A stretch of 64,000 nt of DNA from Teratosphaeria epicoccoides (GCA_021401465.1 JADDMT010000008.1:248001-312000); one strand, 5' to 3'; shown: positions 20,663-32,242, counted from the first letter of the stretch. Notes: generated by a model not told the origin, from the letters alone. Program-made: numbers and translations.

Positions 20663-22373
20663 TCACTCACGCCTCCACCCGGACCACTGGGATCCCGTCC
20701 TGCCCTCCGGGTCGAGTCCGAATTCGACGACCTCTTGGCTCCGTGATCTCATCGGCCGGAGGGCCCCGCCGTCTGTAATATGGGTGACGCCCATATAAGA
20801 GTGACCTTTGGAGAGTCGACGGTCCACATTGACAATCTTGCCTCTGAGGAGGATCTTAGCAGACTTCGTGCCGCCGACCTCACGCGCAATGCTCTCGGCG
20901 AGTCTTTTCGCATGCTCCCCCGCTTGGAGCACCGACTGGTCGGCAACGCCTTGGACGATGTCGACGACGCCTCCGATCTTCGAGATGGCAGCACCAACAG
21001 CATTGGCGACGTCGTGGAAAGGAGGCCGCTTGAGCTCCGAGGCATCCTCCAGGCTGTCTGGAGCAAGCGCAGCACCACCTGCGACTAGGAGGACATGAAG
21101 CGGCTCGGGTGAGATCTTGGCCGCGTCTATTGCAACCGCTAGCAGGCCCTTCACTTTATCCTGGGCCTTGGATACCAGGCCTGACGCCAGGCTCGAGATG
21201 GCAACCCTATCGCCCATCTCGACTCTGCCGGCCGCCACAGCGATGTCTGACGCTGTGGTTACTTTGCCACCGAAGACTAAGGCGTCGCGAGTAAGGTAGT
21301 GACACACGGAGCCTGGTCTCGCAGTAACCCTGCCATCCTCTTGGCGAACGATCGAGCCTCCGCCAAGACAGACCTATTGAGTGAAGAGCCGGCATAGAAT
21401 AGCTCACACGCACGCCAGCGACGGTGACGTATGCTGATGCTTGCCTGGGCAGGCCAGAAGGCCAAAGCACACCAACGTCAGATGTCGTGCCTCCTAGATC
21501 GACAACAATGGCGGAAGTGTTGTTAGAGCCACCTGTCTGGTGTGCTGCAAGGTACGCCGCTCATCGCATTGAATTCGTCGCTCCTGAGCTGAAAGTGCGG
21601 ATCGGTATTTGTGCGGCACTTTTGGAGTCGAGAAGGGTGCCATCACACTGTGTAAGGAACAATGGGACATGGCCCAGATCAAGAGCTTCCATCGCAATCC
21701 TGAAGCCTCTCGCTGTTCTCTTCGCATCCCGAAAGATAGCCGCGTTCGGAATACTCGCATTCTCACGCTCTAACAGACCGACGTTGGCAACCTCACGACG
21801 GATGACTACATCGACGTTGGGCAGCTCTCGCAGCACAATGTCTCGCACTCGATCTTCCTGCTTGAACACCTCATCGCTCGCATAGAAGCAGGTCAGGCCC
21901 AGCTTCTTGATCTCCACACAGCTTTCCACTACCTGCAACTCGACGATAGGCGCCTCCTCTGAGCCATCGATATGTAAGCCACCGTCACCGTAGCCTACGT
22001 AGCCCCTCATGATACTTGTCAGACCTGCAGGAAACTCTGAAAATGGAGGCAGTTCTCGCAAGAAGCTCTTGCTCAGTCGTATAATCGCTACTTTGCGCAG
22101 TCTGCTCGCGTCCTGCTCCACGACGGCATTGATGAAGTGCGTTGTACCGACCGTGAAGCTGCCAATGCTGCTGGCAGGTAAAGAGCTGTTCTCCACCACA
22201 GCTCTCACGGCCGTCTCGATACCCGCGGTGACGTCCGGAGTCGAAGGTGTCTTGCTATGCGCCAGCAGACCACGATTCCCAGGGTGTTGCAGGGAGGAAT
22301 AAACGATCACAGCATCGGTCTTCGTGCCGCTGCCGTCCACTCCTACGCGGGCGAAAGGTCTAGGCTGCGTCAT
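20663..22373 (-). pseudogene. HyuA-type hydantoinase/oxoprolinase, broken by a stop and a 4-bp duplication
   Basis: The N-terminal piece (22373-21561) begins MTQPRPFARVGVDGSGTKTD, the ATPase-like phosphate loop of the hydantoinase A/5-oxoprolinase family, and continues with FTVGTTHFINAVVE and FSSGATNSMR. An in-frame TGA at 21563-21561 sits where family members have Gly (NSMRGAAYLA); reading through it gives AAYLAAHQTGGS, SAIVVDLGGTTSDVGV and VAGVRVSYSMPALHSIGL. At 21366-21373 the word GTCT (minus strand) is doubled, shifting the frame just before GGGSIVRQEDGRV. Removing one copy mentally restores the conserved IGLGGGSIV order. The last piece (to 20663) has HDVANAVGAAISKI, the family C-terminal signature. 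The enzyme would hydrolyse hydantoins or 5-oxoproline with ATP. No intron explains either break, so I call it a pseudogene. Confidence 0.82.
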
Positions 22374-23018
22374 CTTGCTGAGCTCGAGAGTGAGAGCACT
22401 GCTTGTCGCCGGCGCCGACAGAAAGCAAGCTATCTGTAGACTCGCGAGGGCACTCTACCATTGCCTCCTGCTTCCAAGTACCCGGAACGAGGACCTTTGC
22501 GAGCTTCTGACAGACTCGCCGTTGGCCGCACGGCTAACCTGCCCAGCAGGCAGTAAATTGGCAACGCCCGATGGATCCATGGCCTGAGGTACAATCATTG
22601 TCAGGTCATAAGTCCCCCATTGCATCAATCGCGATAACGCTCAAGTCTGATTGTATCGGTATATGTTATCAACGACTGCATTAAAAGCTTCAGTCAATAG
22701 AATTCATCCTTCCAGGAAGACCCTGCCGCTTATATCTTCACATCTTCCATTTTCCGCTTCTTTTGTCGGACACACACTTGCCGTTATGGTTTTGTGATCA
22801 TCTACCTCCTGCGATGAGTGGACACGAGGTCTGCTTCCTGCCCATGCCGCTCCAGACAATCATAAAGCTCTACCCTGGCCTCCCCTATCGCGTCTACATG
22901 AATCGCTGCTCTGCAGGACCGCCATGTCCGCCAAGGTGTGATCGCGACATAGATATAAGTAACCATTCTCTCAGCTTCATACTGGATTCATCTTCGGGTC
23001 TACGGAATAGCCATCGCT
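22374..23018. other. Divergent promoter region of the HyuA and NCS1 pseudogenes
   Basis: 645 bp between the two start codons. AT-rich stretches such as gttatcaacgactgcattaaaagc and atagatataagta (near 22947) look like core-promoter material for the permease. GATA words occur on both strands, as expected for nitrogen-regulated genes, but GATA is too common to be evidence by itself. Confidence 0.45.
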
Positions 23019-24652
23019 ATGAGGTCGACTAATCGCCTCCGCCTTCCCAGCTGCTCCCGCACGGTATCTAATCGTTGGCCGAATGAAGATATCATTCCGC
23101 TACCGCCCATTGTCGCACATGGACACGCTTGTCATTCATTTCGTCCTCGGCCATCAGTGAGCGAAATGACATTTGCGCTCATACAGCCAGACACTGATGT
23201 CTTGTCCAACCGCGCTAAGACCAGATTTGCATCTCAAATTGGCAGACCGGATCCTCTTTGATCTCGGCTGGCCTCTCGGCTTGGCAGGCTGTCATTGCTA
23301 TTATCATCGGCAAGATCATCATCGCAGCCGTAACAATCTCAGACGGTGATGTCGGGGCGGAATGGCACATTGGATTTCCCATCGTCAGCCGGTTGGTCTG
23401 GGGCATCTACGGCCAATACCTTGCACTCTTTCAGAGGATTGTACTGTCTCTCGTTTGGTTTGCCGTACAGAGCTGGACGGGAGGCCTGTGCACTCAGAAT
23501 GTGCTCGCCAGCATCTTTCCGAGCTACCAGCATATGACCAATTCCTTCCCTGAGTCGGCGATTATGAACACAAAATAATTCATCGGCTGGGTCCTTTACA
23601 ATCTCCTGATGATATCAATTCTGTACATTCGTCCCGGGGACATGAAAAATATCAGTCTCTGGATGAACATCATCAGCGCCACTACGCTCATTTTGCATGA
23701 TGATCTGGTGCGTCTCGGAAGCTGGTGGAGCTGGTCTGCTCGTTTCCGCTCCAGCGACGGCCTCAGGTTGAACTGTGGGCTGGGGGATTTTGTCCGCTGT
23801 AACCACAGTCACTGGAGGCATTGCGGTTGGTCTTACTAACCAGATGGATCACTCCCGCTTTGCCAGAAAGCCAGGGGACCAAGTAATGGGACAGCGGGCC
23901 TCAATCATTGGTTTTGGCGCTATAATGCCAGTCTTCGGCTGCTTGACAAGCTCAGCAACAATGGAATTATACGGCAAGGTCTTTTGGTACGTGTCGACGA
24001 CATTTTCCTTCGACGCCACAGTTATGCTGACCCCATACCAGGAACCCGCCAGACCTGGTACAGCAACGGCCTAATACAGACTACAACCCCAAGAGTCGCG
24101 CCCTCGCATTCTTCGCAGGCTGCGATGTGGTCGTGTGTCAACAGTATCGATACTGCCTTCTCTGCTGGAATGGACATGGCGGGCCTCTTTCTCGGCTACG
24201 TGAAAATCAGGAGAGAAGCGTACATAGGCCTCGTGTTGAGCATCGCCGCCTGCCCATGGCAATTGCTCTCATCCGCCGCGACCTTCATCAGGATATTGGA
24301 TGGCTATAGCGTCTTCCTGGGGCCGATGGTCGGGATTCAAATATGCGGGCATTGGGTTCTGCGACGTCGACGGGTCAGGCTTAGCGACTTGCATCATTCT
24401 CGGCCGGAAGGCCTGTACCATTACTGGCATGCTATCGACTGGAGAAGCTTCGCCTCCTGGATTGCGATCCACAGAGCGTTTCCACCCATGGGCCTTGGAG
24501 TGCATGACGATGCAGACTACCACGGGACCTTCACGCTTGACGAAGCACAAAGACGTGGGGTTGCGCCGAATACACCGGTGGAAGGGGCGGCGTTGACACT
24601 GGAGACTGACAAGAGCAAAATTGTTGTCGAGTCGACGGTCAGAAACGTCTAG
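23019..24652 (+). pseudogene. NCS1-family nucleobase/allantoin permease, multiply broken
   Basis: Starts MRSTNRLRLPSC ... RWPNEDIIPLPP, the N-terminal signature of fungal NCS1 (Fur-type) permeases. Conserved blocks then appear in different frames: GLSAWQAVIAIIIGK, GAEWHIGFPIVSRLVWG, LVWFAVQSWTGG, FIGWVLYNLL, GWGILSAVTTVTGGIAVGLT, NQMDHSRFARKPGDQV, FSAGMDMAGLF, SVFLGPMVGIQICGHWVLRR. Breaks: frameshifts near 23106 and 23258, TAA at 23576 inside TK*FIGW, a frameshift near 23695, TGA at 23769, and a frameshift near 24130. A normal 55-bp intron survives (23987-24041, giving FWNPPDLVQQ). After FASWI the sequence jumps to PPMGLG, so roughly the last two membrane helices are deleted. Family members import uracil, uridine, allantoin or hydantoin with H+ or Na+. 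Non-functional. Confidence 0.85.
23987..24041 (+). other. Surviving intron in the NCS1 pseudogene
   Basis: Donor gtacgt, branch-like gctgac, acceptor ccatacCAG. Splicing gives TTT TG|G AAC, that is FWNPPDLVQQ, matching the family. This shows the gene was once spliced and that the other breaks are not missed introns. Confidence 0.8.
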
Positions 24653-25820
24653 GTGGCCGTCCATACCGTGCGAATGCAAAACTAGTCGGTTCTCGTATCA
24701 GTCAATCAACCGCTTGGTGGGCTGACGTGGTTGAATGCTTATTGTCAACACGCTTGACTGTCAGCTGGAACGAGATCACTGCTTAATGGAAAGACCGCTG
24801 ACTGGTCGGTTGACTTATATGCAGCACGACAGATCAGATTTTGCGCGAAAACAGCAATGCCATATGCGTTCTTTGTCAATGACTGACGGAATCAGGATGA
24901 GATGGATGCAGGCCGTTTTGCACAAGTTGACAAGCTCTTGAGCACCATCAAATTCCGCGGATCTGGCTCCGTAAGCCGCGTTGCAAATTGCTGGGCGCTG
25001 TAGGAGCGCCTTCGATTTCGGTGATTATCATTGCCATGGCGTCGCCCATGCCCGAATCTGTTTCATGCCGTGCGGGGCGCCAGTAGTGACGCTATGCTGC
25101 GTATGGAGCGTGCGAATGAACAACTCGTGGTTCGCGAAGCATGATCGCGCCAGTGCACACGAAACACTGCACTTGTACGCACCGCCGGGCACGCGTGGAG
25201 TGGTGGGCAAAAACGCTGCGTCCCGACGAACTGGGACGACCCAAATGTGTAAAGGCACCGTTATTCATTCTTCCAGTACTGTATATGCCAGGGCCTTGCA
25301 TACGGCGGGCATATCCCCATGGTCCATGGAGCCGCCCAGCGAATGGCAATAGTGTGCGGGTTGCAGTAGCTTTTACCGGCCCCATCCGCAGGATTGGAAA
25401 CGCCGGAGCTACCTGATATATAAGTCCCATCAAGCTGGCCGCGCAGAAGCTGCGGTAGTGAGCCATCTCTCCTTGGGCGTCGCGGTCGTTTCAGAATCGT
25501 TGTCCAAGTTGCGCAGTTCGACAAGCGTGGCGTTCTGGGCGCCGGCGGCCCCGCGCAGACCTCCCAGCATCCGAGCGACTCCCGGACGAGTCAGTTGCCA
25601 GAGTGACGTAGTGGCTGACATACCGTACACCCAAGTGATTACTGAGTTGCCGGTGTCGCCGCGAGGACGAGGCGCAAGCAGCCAGGCGCCGTCATGCTCT
25701 ACTAAAAGAGTGGAGGTCGCATGCGCCTCTTGCAGGTCGACTTCTGCGAAGCAACGCGGATGCCGATTGATGAATGCGTCCAGAAGTGTGAGGACTGAAG
25801 CCACTGGGAGCCAGGCAAAA
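24653..25820. other. Intergenic with TTGAC/GGTC-rich patch
   Basis: 1.17 kb. The first 250 bp are rich in tgac/gtcaa words, and the segment ctgactggtcggttgac near 24796 resembles one near 28130, on the other side of the SYLF gene. A 124-codon minus-strand frame ending at 25430 begins at GTG and abuts the next gene's leader; I do not accept it as a gene. Confidence 0.4.
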
Positions 25821-27865
25821 ATGTCTCAGTCGTCATGGTGGGAAAGGGTCAAGGGCGGCAGCAAGAAGGGGTTTGATCAGACATGGAAAGCCATGGACAA
25901 GCTTGGCGCCCCAGTCAACAAATTGAGCAATAAGCTAGGTAGTGAAGCGTTTTGGCCGACAACTCTGGATAAAGAAAGGTGCCTGCCCCCCCCTCCGAGT
26001 TTGGTAGGCCCGAGACCTTGACTGACCTTCTGTGTGTCGCGCAAAGTGACAAGGCTGCGCGGATATTGAAAAGCTTCAGTAGTAGGTCACACCTTGGTGG
26101 AGTCTCACGCTATGTAGCAGTGGCTGACACTGGAGTAGAGGATGGCTTTTATGCTGAAGAAGAACTCCAGCCGATCGACGGGCCCAAGCAGAAGCAAAAG
26201 GTGGTCAAGAAGATCCCAGAGAAGGTAATCCGCAATGCGAAAGGACTCGCGGTCTTCACGACTATGCGAACGGGGCTGTGGATGTCAGGAGCAGGAGGAT
26301 CCGGGATACTTGTAGCTCGTTTACCCGATGGATCTTGGTCGCCGCCATCGGGCATTCTACTGCATACCGCGGGCTTGGGTTTCATGGTAGGCGTTGACAT
26401 ATACGATTGCGTGGTCGTGATCAACTCCGAAAAGGCGTTGGAGGCGTTTGCCAAGATACGTTGCACGCTCGGTGGCGAGATCAGCGTAGCAGCCGGGCCT
26501 GTAGGTGCTGGCGGCGTGCTGGAGACTGAGCTTCACAAGCGACAGTCGCCCATTTTCACCTACATGAAAAGCCGAGGATTTTATGCCGGGGTGCAAATTG
26601 ACGGAACGATCGTCATCGAGCGGACGGATGAGAACGAGCGCTTCTATGGAGAGCGGATACCCGTGGCCGACATTCTGGCAGGAAAGGCGAGGCATCCGCC
26701 GTACGAGATCAAGCAGTTAATGGAGACGATCAAAGCTGCGCAGGGCGACTCGAATGTGGATGAAAGCATCCTACCCGACGAGCCACCGCCAGGTGATTAT
26801 GTGTTGGATGACGGGCATATGTTTGGTATTCCGGACAAGGAAGATCCAGATCCTTATGGTGTCCTTGCTCTCGAAAAAGAGGGCTTGAGTTTGAAAGAAG
26901 CTGGGACAGACAAAAGAGCCAGCTGGGAAGAGTTCTCCTTCAATCCTAGTCCGACGAGTCCGGTGCACGCAGTGTACAAGAGGAGTAGCCAAGACCGAGA
27001 AAGAGATAGACATTCCTCGATAAGTTCGAGGAGCAGCTGGCGAACAAGTGCCATCGGGAGCGCTGGGCATGAGCCAAAGAAGCCCAGCAGTCTGCGCAAC
27101 AGCATGGAGTATAGCAGCGACCACAACAGGTCATCTAAGGCCACGATGGTTGATTCAAGCACTCAGACAGAAGGTACGTCAGACTTACCAAGCAGTCCTG
27201 ACCGAAACAGTTTGGTAAGCAGAAGAAGTAGTCGCGAGAGCCACGCCAAGGGAATTCGGATGCAGGGGGTGCCAGAAGACGAGGTTTTGAGAACGCCAGT
27301 GAGCGAAAATGATGTGCATCGCCGGGAACCCGATGGCGTGAGCAGATTGAATGGTCAACCCACACCGCCGCGGACACCCCCGACGGAGCATGACCACGCA
27401 GAGGCGGGCGCGGCTGAGCATGAGGATCAAGATTCGGAAGATGAGGAGCATTTCGAAAGGCCAGTGATTCAATCGGTGCAGACTTTTCAGACAGCCCAGA
27501 AGGCACAGCCAGCCTCTCCGCTCGCCATCTCCAAGCCTCGCATTGTGAGTGTTCCGAAGCGACTGCCGCCCAAGCTGCCGCCACGCAATCCGAATCGCAG
27601 TGGACCTATGGTGATCGGTGGCTCGCCGAGCGCGGCGTCTTTGGATGACTCAAGCCCTGTTGTCCCAGTGGCAGAGGGAGAGTCCATCTCGGCGGCTTTG
27701 GATAAGAATGAGGAGATTGAACAGGTGAAGCAGAAGCTGGAGGATATCGAGCTTGATAACGACGACGAGGATGAGATCCTCATGTCGAGTGGTTGGGCAC
27801 AAGCTGAAAAGTCCCGGAAGCGCAAAAGCGCTGACAGCTCCCGAATGCCCGGAGGGTTCGACTAA
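25821..27865 (+). CDS. SYLF (Ysc84/DUF500) lipid- and actin-associated protein, two exons
   Basis: Join 25821-25978 and 26047-27865, 658 aa. A 68-bp intron (gtgcct ... cgcaaag) joins TTLDKE to SDKAARILKSF. The SYLF domain covers about residues 53-300: KVIRNAKGLAVFTTMRTGL, SGAGGSGILVARL, TAGLGFMVGVDIYDCVVVI, LGGEISVAAGPVGAGG, FYAGVQIDGTIVIERTDEN and ADILAGKARHP. In yeast Ysc84/Lsb3 this domain binds actin and phosphoinositides at endocytic sites. The C-terminal half is a disordered Ser/Pro/Glu-rich tail with PPRTPPTEHD and PPKLPPRNP motifs that could bind SH3 domains, ending in an acidic helix (EEIEQVKQKLEDIELDNDDED). It has no SH3 domain of its own, unlike yeast Lsb3/Ysc84. Start chosen at the only ATG before MSQSSWWERVKGG. 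Confidence 0.92.
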
Positions 27866-30105
27866 GCTTGTGAGGCTGTCGGAGCCGTGTCGCTTGTTTG
27901 ATGTGATGTGAGACTACGACAGCTTGGTGCATGGCGTTGTAATTTGGGTCCGCCCCCCTGGGAAGCTGGCGATGAGCGAGCAAATGCCTTGCGCCACGCA
28001 CTTTTGTGTACATACTTGTCTGCGAGAGAATGGCTGCCTCGAGCTTGCCGTATGCAGGCATCGTCTTTGAGATTCGCGGGGCAATGGTCCTTCTCCCTTG
28101 ACGCCCTGTAGTGATTGCATCAGTCAAATAACCAGTCGGTCGGCTGATACATATGACTGCTCATTGTCACAACCGACCGCTTGCTGATGTGTTCAACTGC
28201 TTATCAACACTGTCAGTCTCTTATCGACGCGGTCAATTGTCTGATTGTAGTGCTGAGCTTGATGAATCATATCGCGCCTGTCAGACACTTGACTGGGTGT
28301 GTGATCGACCAATGACCAACGATCTGTAGAGGGAGCCAGTGAGCCACCAGCCATGGTCGCACAGACGTGTCCCACCCAAGCAGCTGCGGCTCGGGGGGGC
28401 CGGGCAATGGCTCCTACACCGTCGGCCTCGTGCGACACAGTGCGCGACGCCATGCCGCTGTCAGAGCCACTGCTTGGGCTGCGATGTAAAGTAGAAGCGA
28501 CATTTGATACACCGATCTCTCGGCCGATGGGATCTGATAGCGCCGCGCCGGTCGAAGACACTGCCATGTGTAGGTGGTTCATGTCGGGACAATGACACGA
28601 GCTTTATGCAAGAGAATCGGTATGATTACTCACACTAGTAAGTCGTGCGTCCATTGCGTCCTGACTCCAACATTCGGGAGGCAGGAACGGCCAAGTGGGC
28701 AAGGTTCCACCGAAAGCTTATTGCCCACTTGCCCGCCTGAAGCACGTGCGAGTTCTCTTGACCTCGGTCGCTCCTGCTCTTCCCGGTCCATCCATCAGCA
28801 CCTCATGTGCACGCGAGGATCACATGGCGTACATGTCGTTCGCGTTTGACCCATGGCCCGCGCCAGACTGCTGCCGGATGTCACTGCTGAGGTGGTAGAC
28901 TACGATGGACTATGGCACATGGAGGTGCCATACACGTATGCACCGACCAGGCCTGCCAGAAATGGGAAGACGTGACATCGGGTGGATTTCGTCTTCCACA
29001 TCAACGTGTTGGCCCACGGCTTGAACCTTTCTCGCCCACATAAGGTGATGCTAAATATTGCAACCTGACCTTGTTCCGCGATCCAAGGAGTATTCCCATC
29101 CGCCTCAACTGTTCAGCACTTCCGAATGCTGCCTCAAACCGTGCGCCACCTGGAGTTTGTACATGGCAGTTGGAGCGCACTGTGATGTTGCCCGCTTCCC
29201 GGACCTTGGGCAGGATATTCCGATGCGACCAGAGTGTCAAGCATCCTGCAACTACCGCTCACCTCTGCCTGACATGGCTGGAGTAGAGCCCCGTACCGAC
29301 CAGCTCCTCTGTGTCGCTTCTACCAGGCGGCCGTCTACCATAAAGCTACCTGTAGGCTCCAGCAGCGCAATCGATGCTAGCCTGAAGGGGTCAGCCCTGC
29401 GCCGGCGATAGCAGCAGTTATTTGCCACAACAACAACAACAACAACAACACCACCACCACCACCAACAACAACAGCAGGACCCAGCAGAGCGACATGAAC
29501 GCACGCATGGATTCTCAGGTCGTGTTCGCAGCTGCTCCCGCACGGGTAGATCTGGTTATCCTGAATTGGCGCCAACTGACTCAGCATCTCCGGGGCGCGT
29601 CTGCTGCAAAAGAGGCTGATAGACCCTGACGATGGCAACGCTATCCTCGATCGATCTCATGGCCATGGGCCTCTACTTGATGACTAACATTTGTCGCAAA
29701 CCAGCGACGCCGCCAGCGATACCTACCTGGCCGTGAATTATGTGGAGTGGTATCTGCTCCACTACACTTGTCTTCTGCACCAACCAGATGGCTTCGAGCG
29801 CCTGTGTCACGCGGCCCAAGCTGCAGAGATCCTTGCCTTTCCCTTTTCGACGCTTGACCGATCTCCCGGCCATCAACACAGATGCCGAGCATGGACATCT
29901 ATTGGCGTACTCGTACACAACAGCAGCGCCTCTTTGCTCCGGTGTCATGAAAACGGCACAGAAGGACACTTGACTCGATCGAGCAAATGCTTCGGAACGG
30001 AAGGTGCAGATTGGAGGCACCCGACCAGTATGCTTCCAAAGGCATATAAACGTCCTTCGTCGATGTGGGATCTCATCGTCCAGGTCCAAACCCAGCTACA
30101 CGACG
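27866..30105. other. Intergenic, 2.2 kb, with CAA/CAC microsatellite
   Basis: No supported gene. Contains the caacaa/caccac microsatellite near 29430 (listed separately) and the patch near 28120-28250 that resembles 24690-24820. The stretch 28353-28590 is open on both strands (80 and 130 codons), without a recognisable domain. Confidence 0.45.
29427..29478. repeat. CAA/CAC trinucleotide microsatellite
   Basis: About eight caa units, then about five cac units, then caacaacaacagcag. Non-coding by context. Confidence 0.9.
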
Positions 30106-31569
30106 ATGCTACCGAGGAGAGCTTGGCCCAAAGCCTCGCGCTGGTGCCGGACGAATGCTGTAAGAAATCACAGTGCCGACTCTAGTGCAAGGTGTCGCCA
30201 GCCGGCGTACTGGCGAAAGATTGAGCGGTGGAAAGACGTCCCTCGGGCTGACTTCCTAAGCTATCGGTGGCAGGTATGACATCGACATTAACAGTGCATC
30301 AAGTTAAATTCCAATTCTAAGACCCCACAGGTTGCAAATACCATTGATAGAAAAGAGAAGCTTTTCCAGTTCATGGCCAGCGTGGTGCCAGAGCAGCTGC
30401 CTAACGAGTCGGCAGAAGCATCATCGATCATCACTCGTAATGATTTTCTCGCTGACGTCGAAGGCGGGATGCGAGTTGCACCTATGGCCATCCGACTGAC
30501 ACCGCACATCCTGTCGGTTATCGATTGGGTCAACCCACTGGCGTGTTGTATTCGGCGCCAATTTCTACCTGTCAAATCCACCCTTGTCCCGGATCACGTT
30601 GAGTTGACACTGGACTCGTTGCATGAGACCGCAGACTCGCCTGTACCTGGACTCGTCCATCGATACCCAGATAAAGTGCTCTTCCTTGGTGAGACTCGCC
30701 TGCACTCCATAACTGAATGTGGCTGACGCTCCCAAGCTACATCAGTATGCCCTGTATACTGCCGGTTCTGCACACGCTCATATGCTGTAGGAAGTAGCAC
30801 AGAGATGATCACCAAAGCGTCCATGAAGCCAATGCCAAAGAGATGGAACGCAATGTTCGAGTACATCGAACAGACACCCGCAGTGCAGGATGTAGTGGTG
30901 TCAGGAGGCGACAGCTACTATCTCACACCTGACAACCTTTGCATGATCGGCGAGCGGCTATTGATCATTCCAAATGTCAAGCGTATCCGATTCGCCACCA
31001 AGGGTCTGGCCGTTTGTCCGAGTCGGATCCTCGACGGATCAGACGGCTGGACAGACGCATTCATCGAGCTGAGCAAACGCGGTCGAGCAGCTGGCAAGCA
31101 GGTCGCAATGCATACGCATATCAACCATCCTTCCGAGGTTACATGGATCACCGAACAGGCTTCAAGGTACTTATTCGATCGTGGTGTCACTGTCCGAAAC
31201 CAGAGCGTCCTGCTCCGAGGCGTCAACGACGATCTGACGACAATGTCAACTCTTATCCGCAAGCTCGCCGACATGAACATCCAACCATACTACGTTTATC
31301 AGTCCGACATGGTGCGAGGAGTAGAAGACCTTCGTACACCCTTGTCAACGATCCTCCACCTTGAGAAGCATATTCGGGGTACTATTGCTGGCTTTATGAT
31401 GCCACAATTCGTGGTTGATTTGCCGGGAGGGGGTGGGAAGAGGTTGGCGAATAGTTACGAAACGTATGATGAGAAGAGTGGTATCAGTACCTGGAGAGCT
31501 CCAGGGGTGTCGGAAGACGAAGTCTTTACGTATCACGATCCTTCGAGAGTACCAAAGGGTGAATCATAA
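30106..31569 (+). CDS. Lysine 2,3-aminomutase (radical SAM, PLP), three exons
   Basis: Join 30106-30273, 30331-30688, 30737-31569, 452 aa. Intron 1 (57 bp) and intron 2 (48 bp, gtgaga ... gctgac ... cccaag) restore SYRWQVANTID and LFLATSVCPVYCRFCTRS. The radical-SAM iron-sulphur motif is Cys180-x3-Cys184-x2-Cys187. The PLP lysine motif PGGGGK places Lys at about 410 (VVDLPGGGGKRLANSYETYD). PVPGLVHRYPDK, DVVVSGGDSYYL and IRGTIAGFMMPQF are family hallmarks. The reaction moves the amino group of L-lysine to carbon 3, giving beta-lysine. The first 25 residues (MLPRRAWPKASRWCRT) are Arg-rich and lack acids, as in a mitochondrial presequence, which supports this start. Odd: NPLACCIRRQF carries two extra cysteines where I recall acidic/Pro residues. 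The enzyme is mainly bacterial; fungal copies are known. Confidence 0.9.
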
Positions 31570-31840
31570 CGACAGTACTCGGGCGGTGGACAGCGTGAGA
31601 CCATCGTTAGCACCACGGCACATGGGACACACGGCAGCCAGGAATACACCTTCGTGGGGTCGAGCATAGATGCAGTACACGTGGAATTGACTAATGCCAG
31701 CCGGTCGGCTTCGCCTCCTTGTGCAGTAGGCAACGCCGCATGCGACCTGAAGCGCCAGCCATGCAGGAATAGTACAATGTCAGCGCTTCAATCGCTCCAT
31801 CGCTTCGCCGTCCGCAGCTCTCCCCATGCTCACACCCCAT

Positions 31841-32242
31841 CTAAACCTTCTTAGAAAGGATCGCCATCTCCTCATACCCTCCAAACGCACTTGCCAACGC
31901 AACCTTCAGCGGCAGCTTGACACCCGCCACATTCGCATCGATGTTCGGGTACTTCTCGTTGGCGGAAACCTGCGACGGCGTCAAGAGGTCGCGCTGGTGG
32001 ATCTCGACAGCTGCAGCGCCGCGTGGGATGGGCTTGCTGCTTAGCTGGAGATCTGGGTCTACGAGGACGGATGGATGTCAGCAGGACAAACGACAGGTCC
32101 GGGGGGAGAATCTCCCCTACTCACGCTCTCTGAGGATTTCTTCGAGCTCTTCTTGGGCGATGATGTCCAAGCCGTCCTTGACGACGACAGGAGTGCCGCC
32201 GGCGCGGTAGTGGTAGACGAGCACTTTGTCGGTGCCCGCCAT
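31841..32242 (-). CDS. Two-exon small protein of unknown function
   Basis: Complement join 32242-32125 and 32058-31841, 111 aa. Exon 1 encodes MAGTDKVLVYHYRAGG, then TPVVVKDGLDIIAQEELEEI. The 66-bp intron begins gtgagt, has a gctgaca branch-like site and ends cgtag; it joins LRE to HPDLQLSSKPIPRG. Exon 2 continues through VEIHQRDLLTPSQVSANEKY and ends GGYEEMAILSKKV. Composition is acidic and balanced, as expected of a cytosolic protein, and the splice signals are textbook. I do not recognise a family. It is convergent with the aminomutase gene (stop codons about 270 bp apart) and lies just downstream of the PPIL4 gene. Neither exon stands out as an ORF alone. Confidence 0.65.

Noticed and set aside
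25430..25804. 124-codon minus-strand ORF beside the SYLF gene
   Set aside because: Begins at GTG rather than ATG and occupies the SYLF gene leader.
28193..28582. Open frames on both strands
   Set aside because: Neither product shows a domain or targeting signal; splice sites not convincing.
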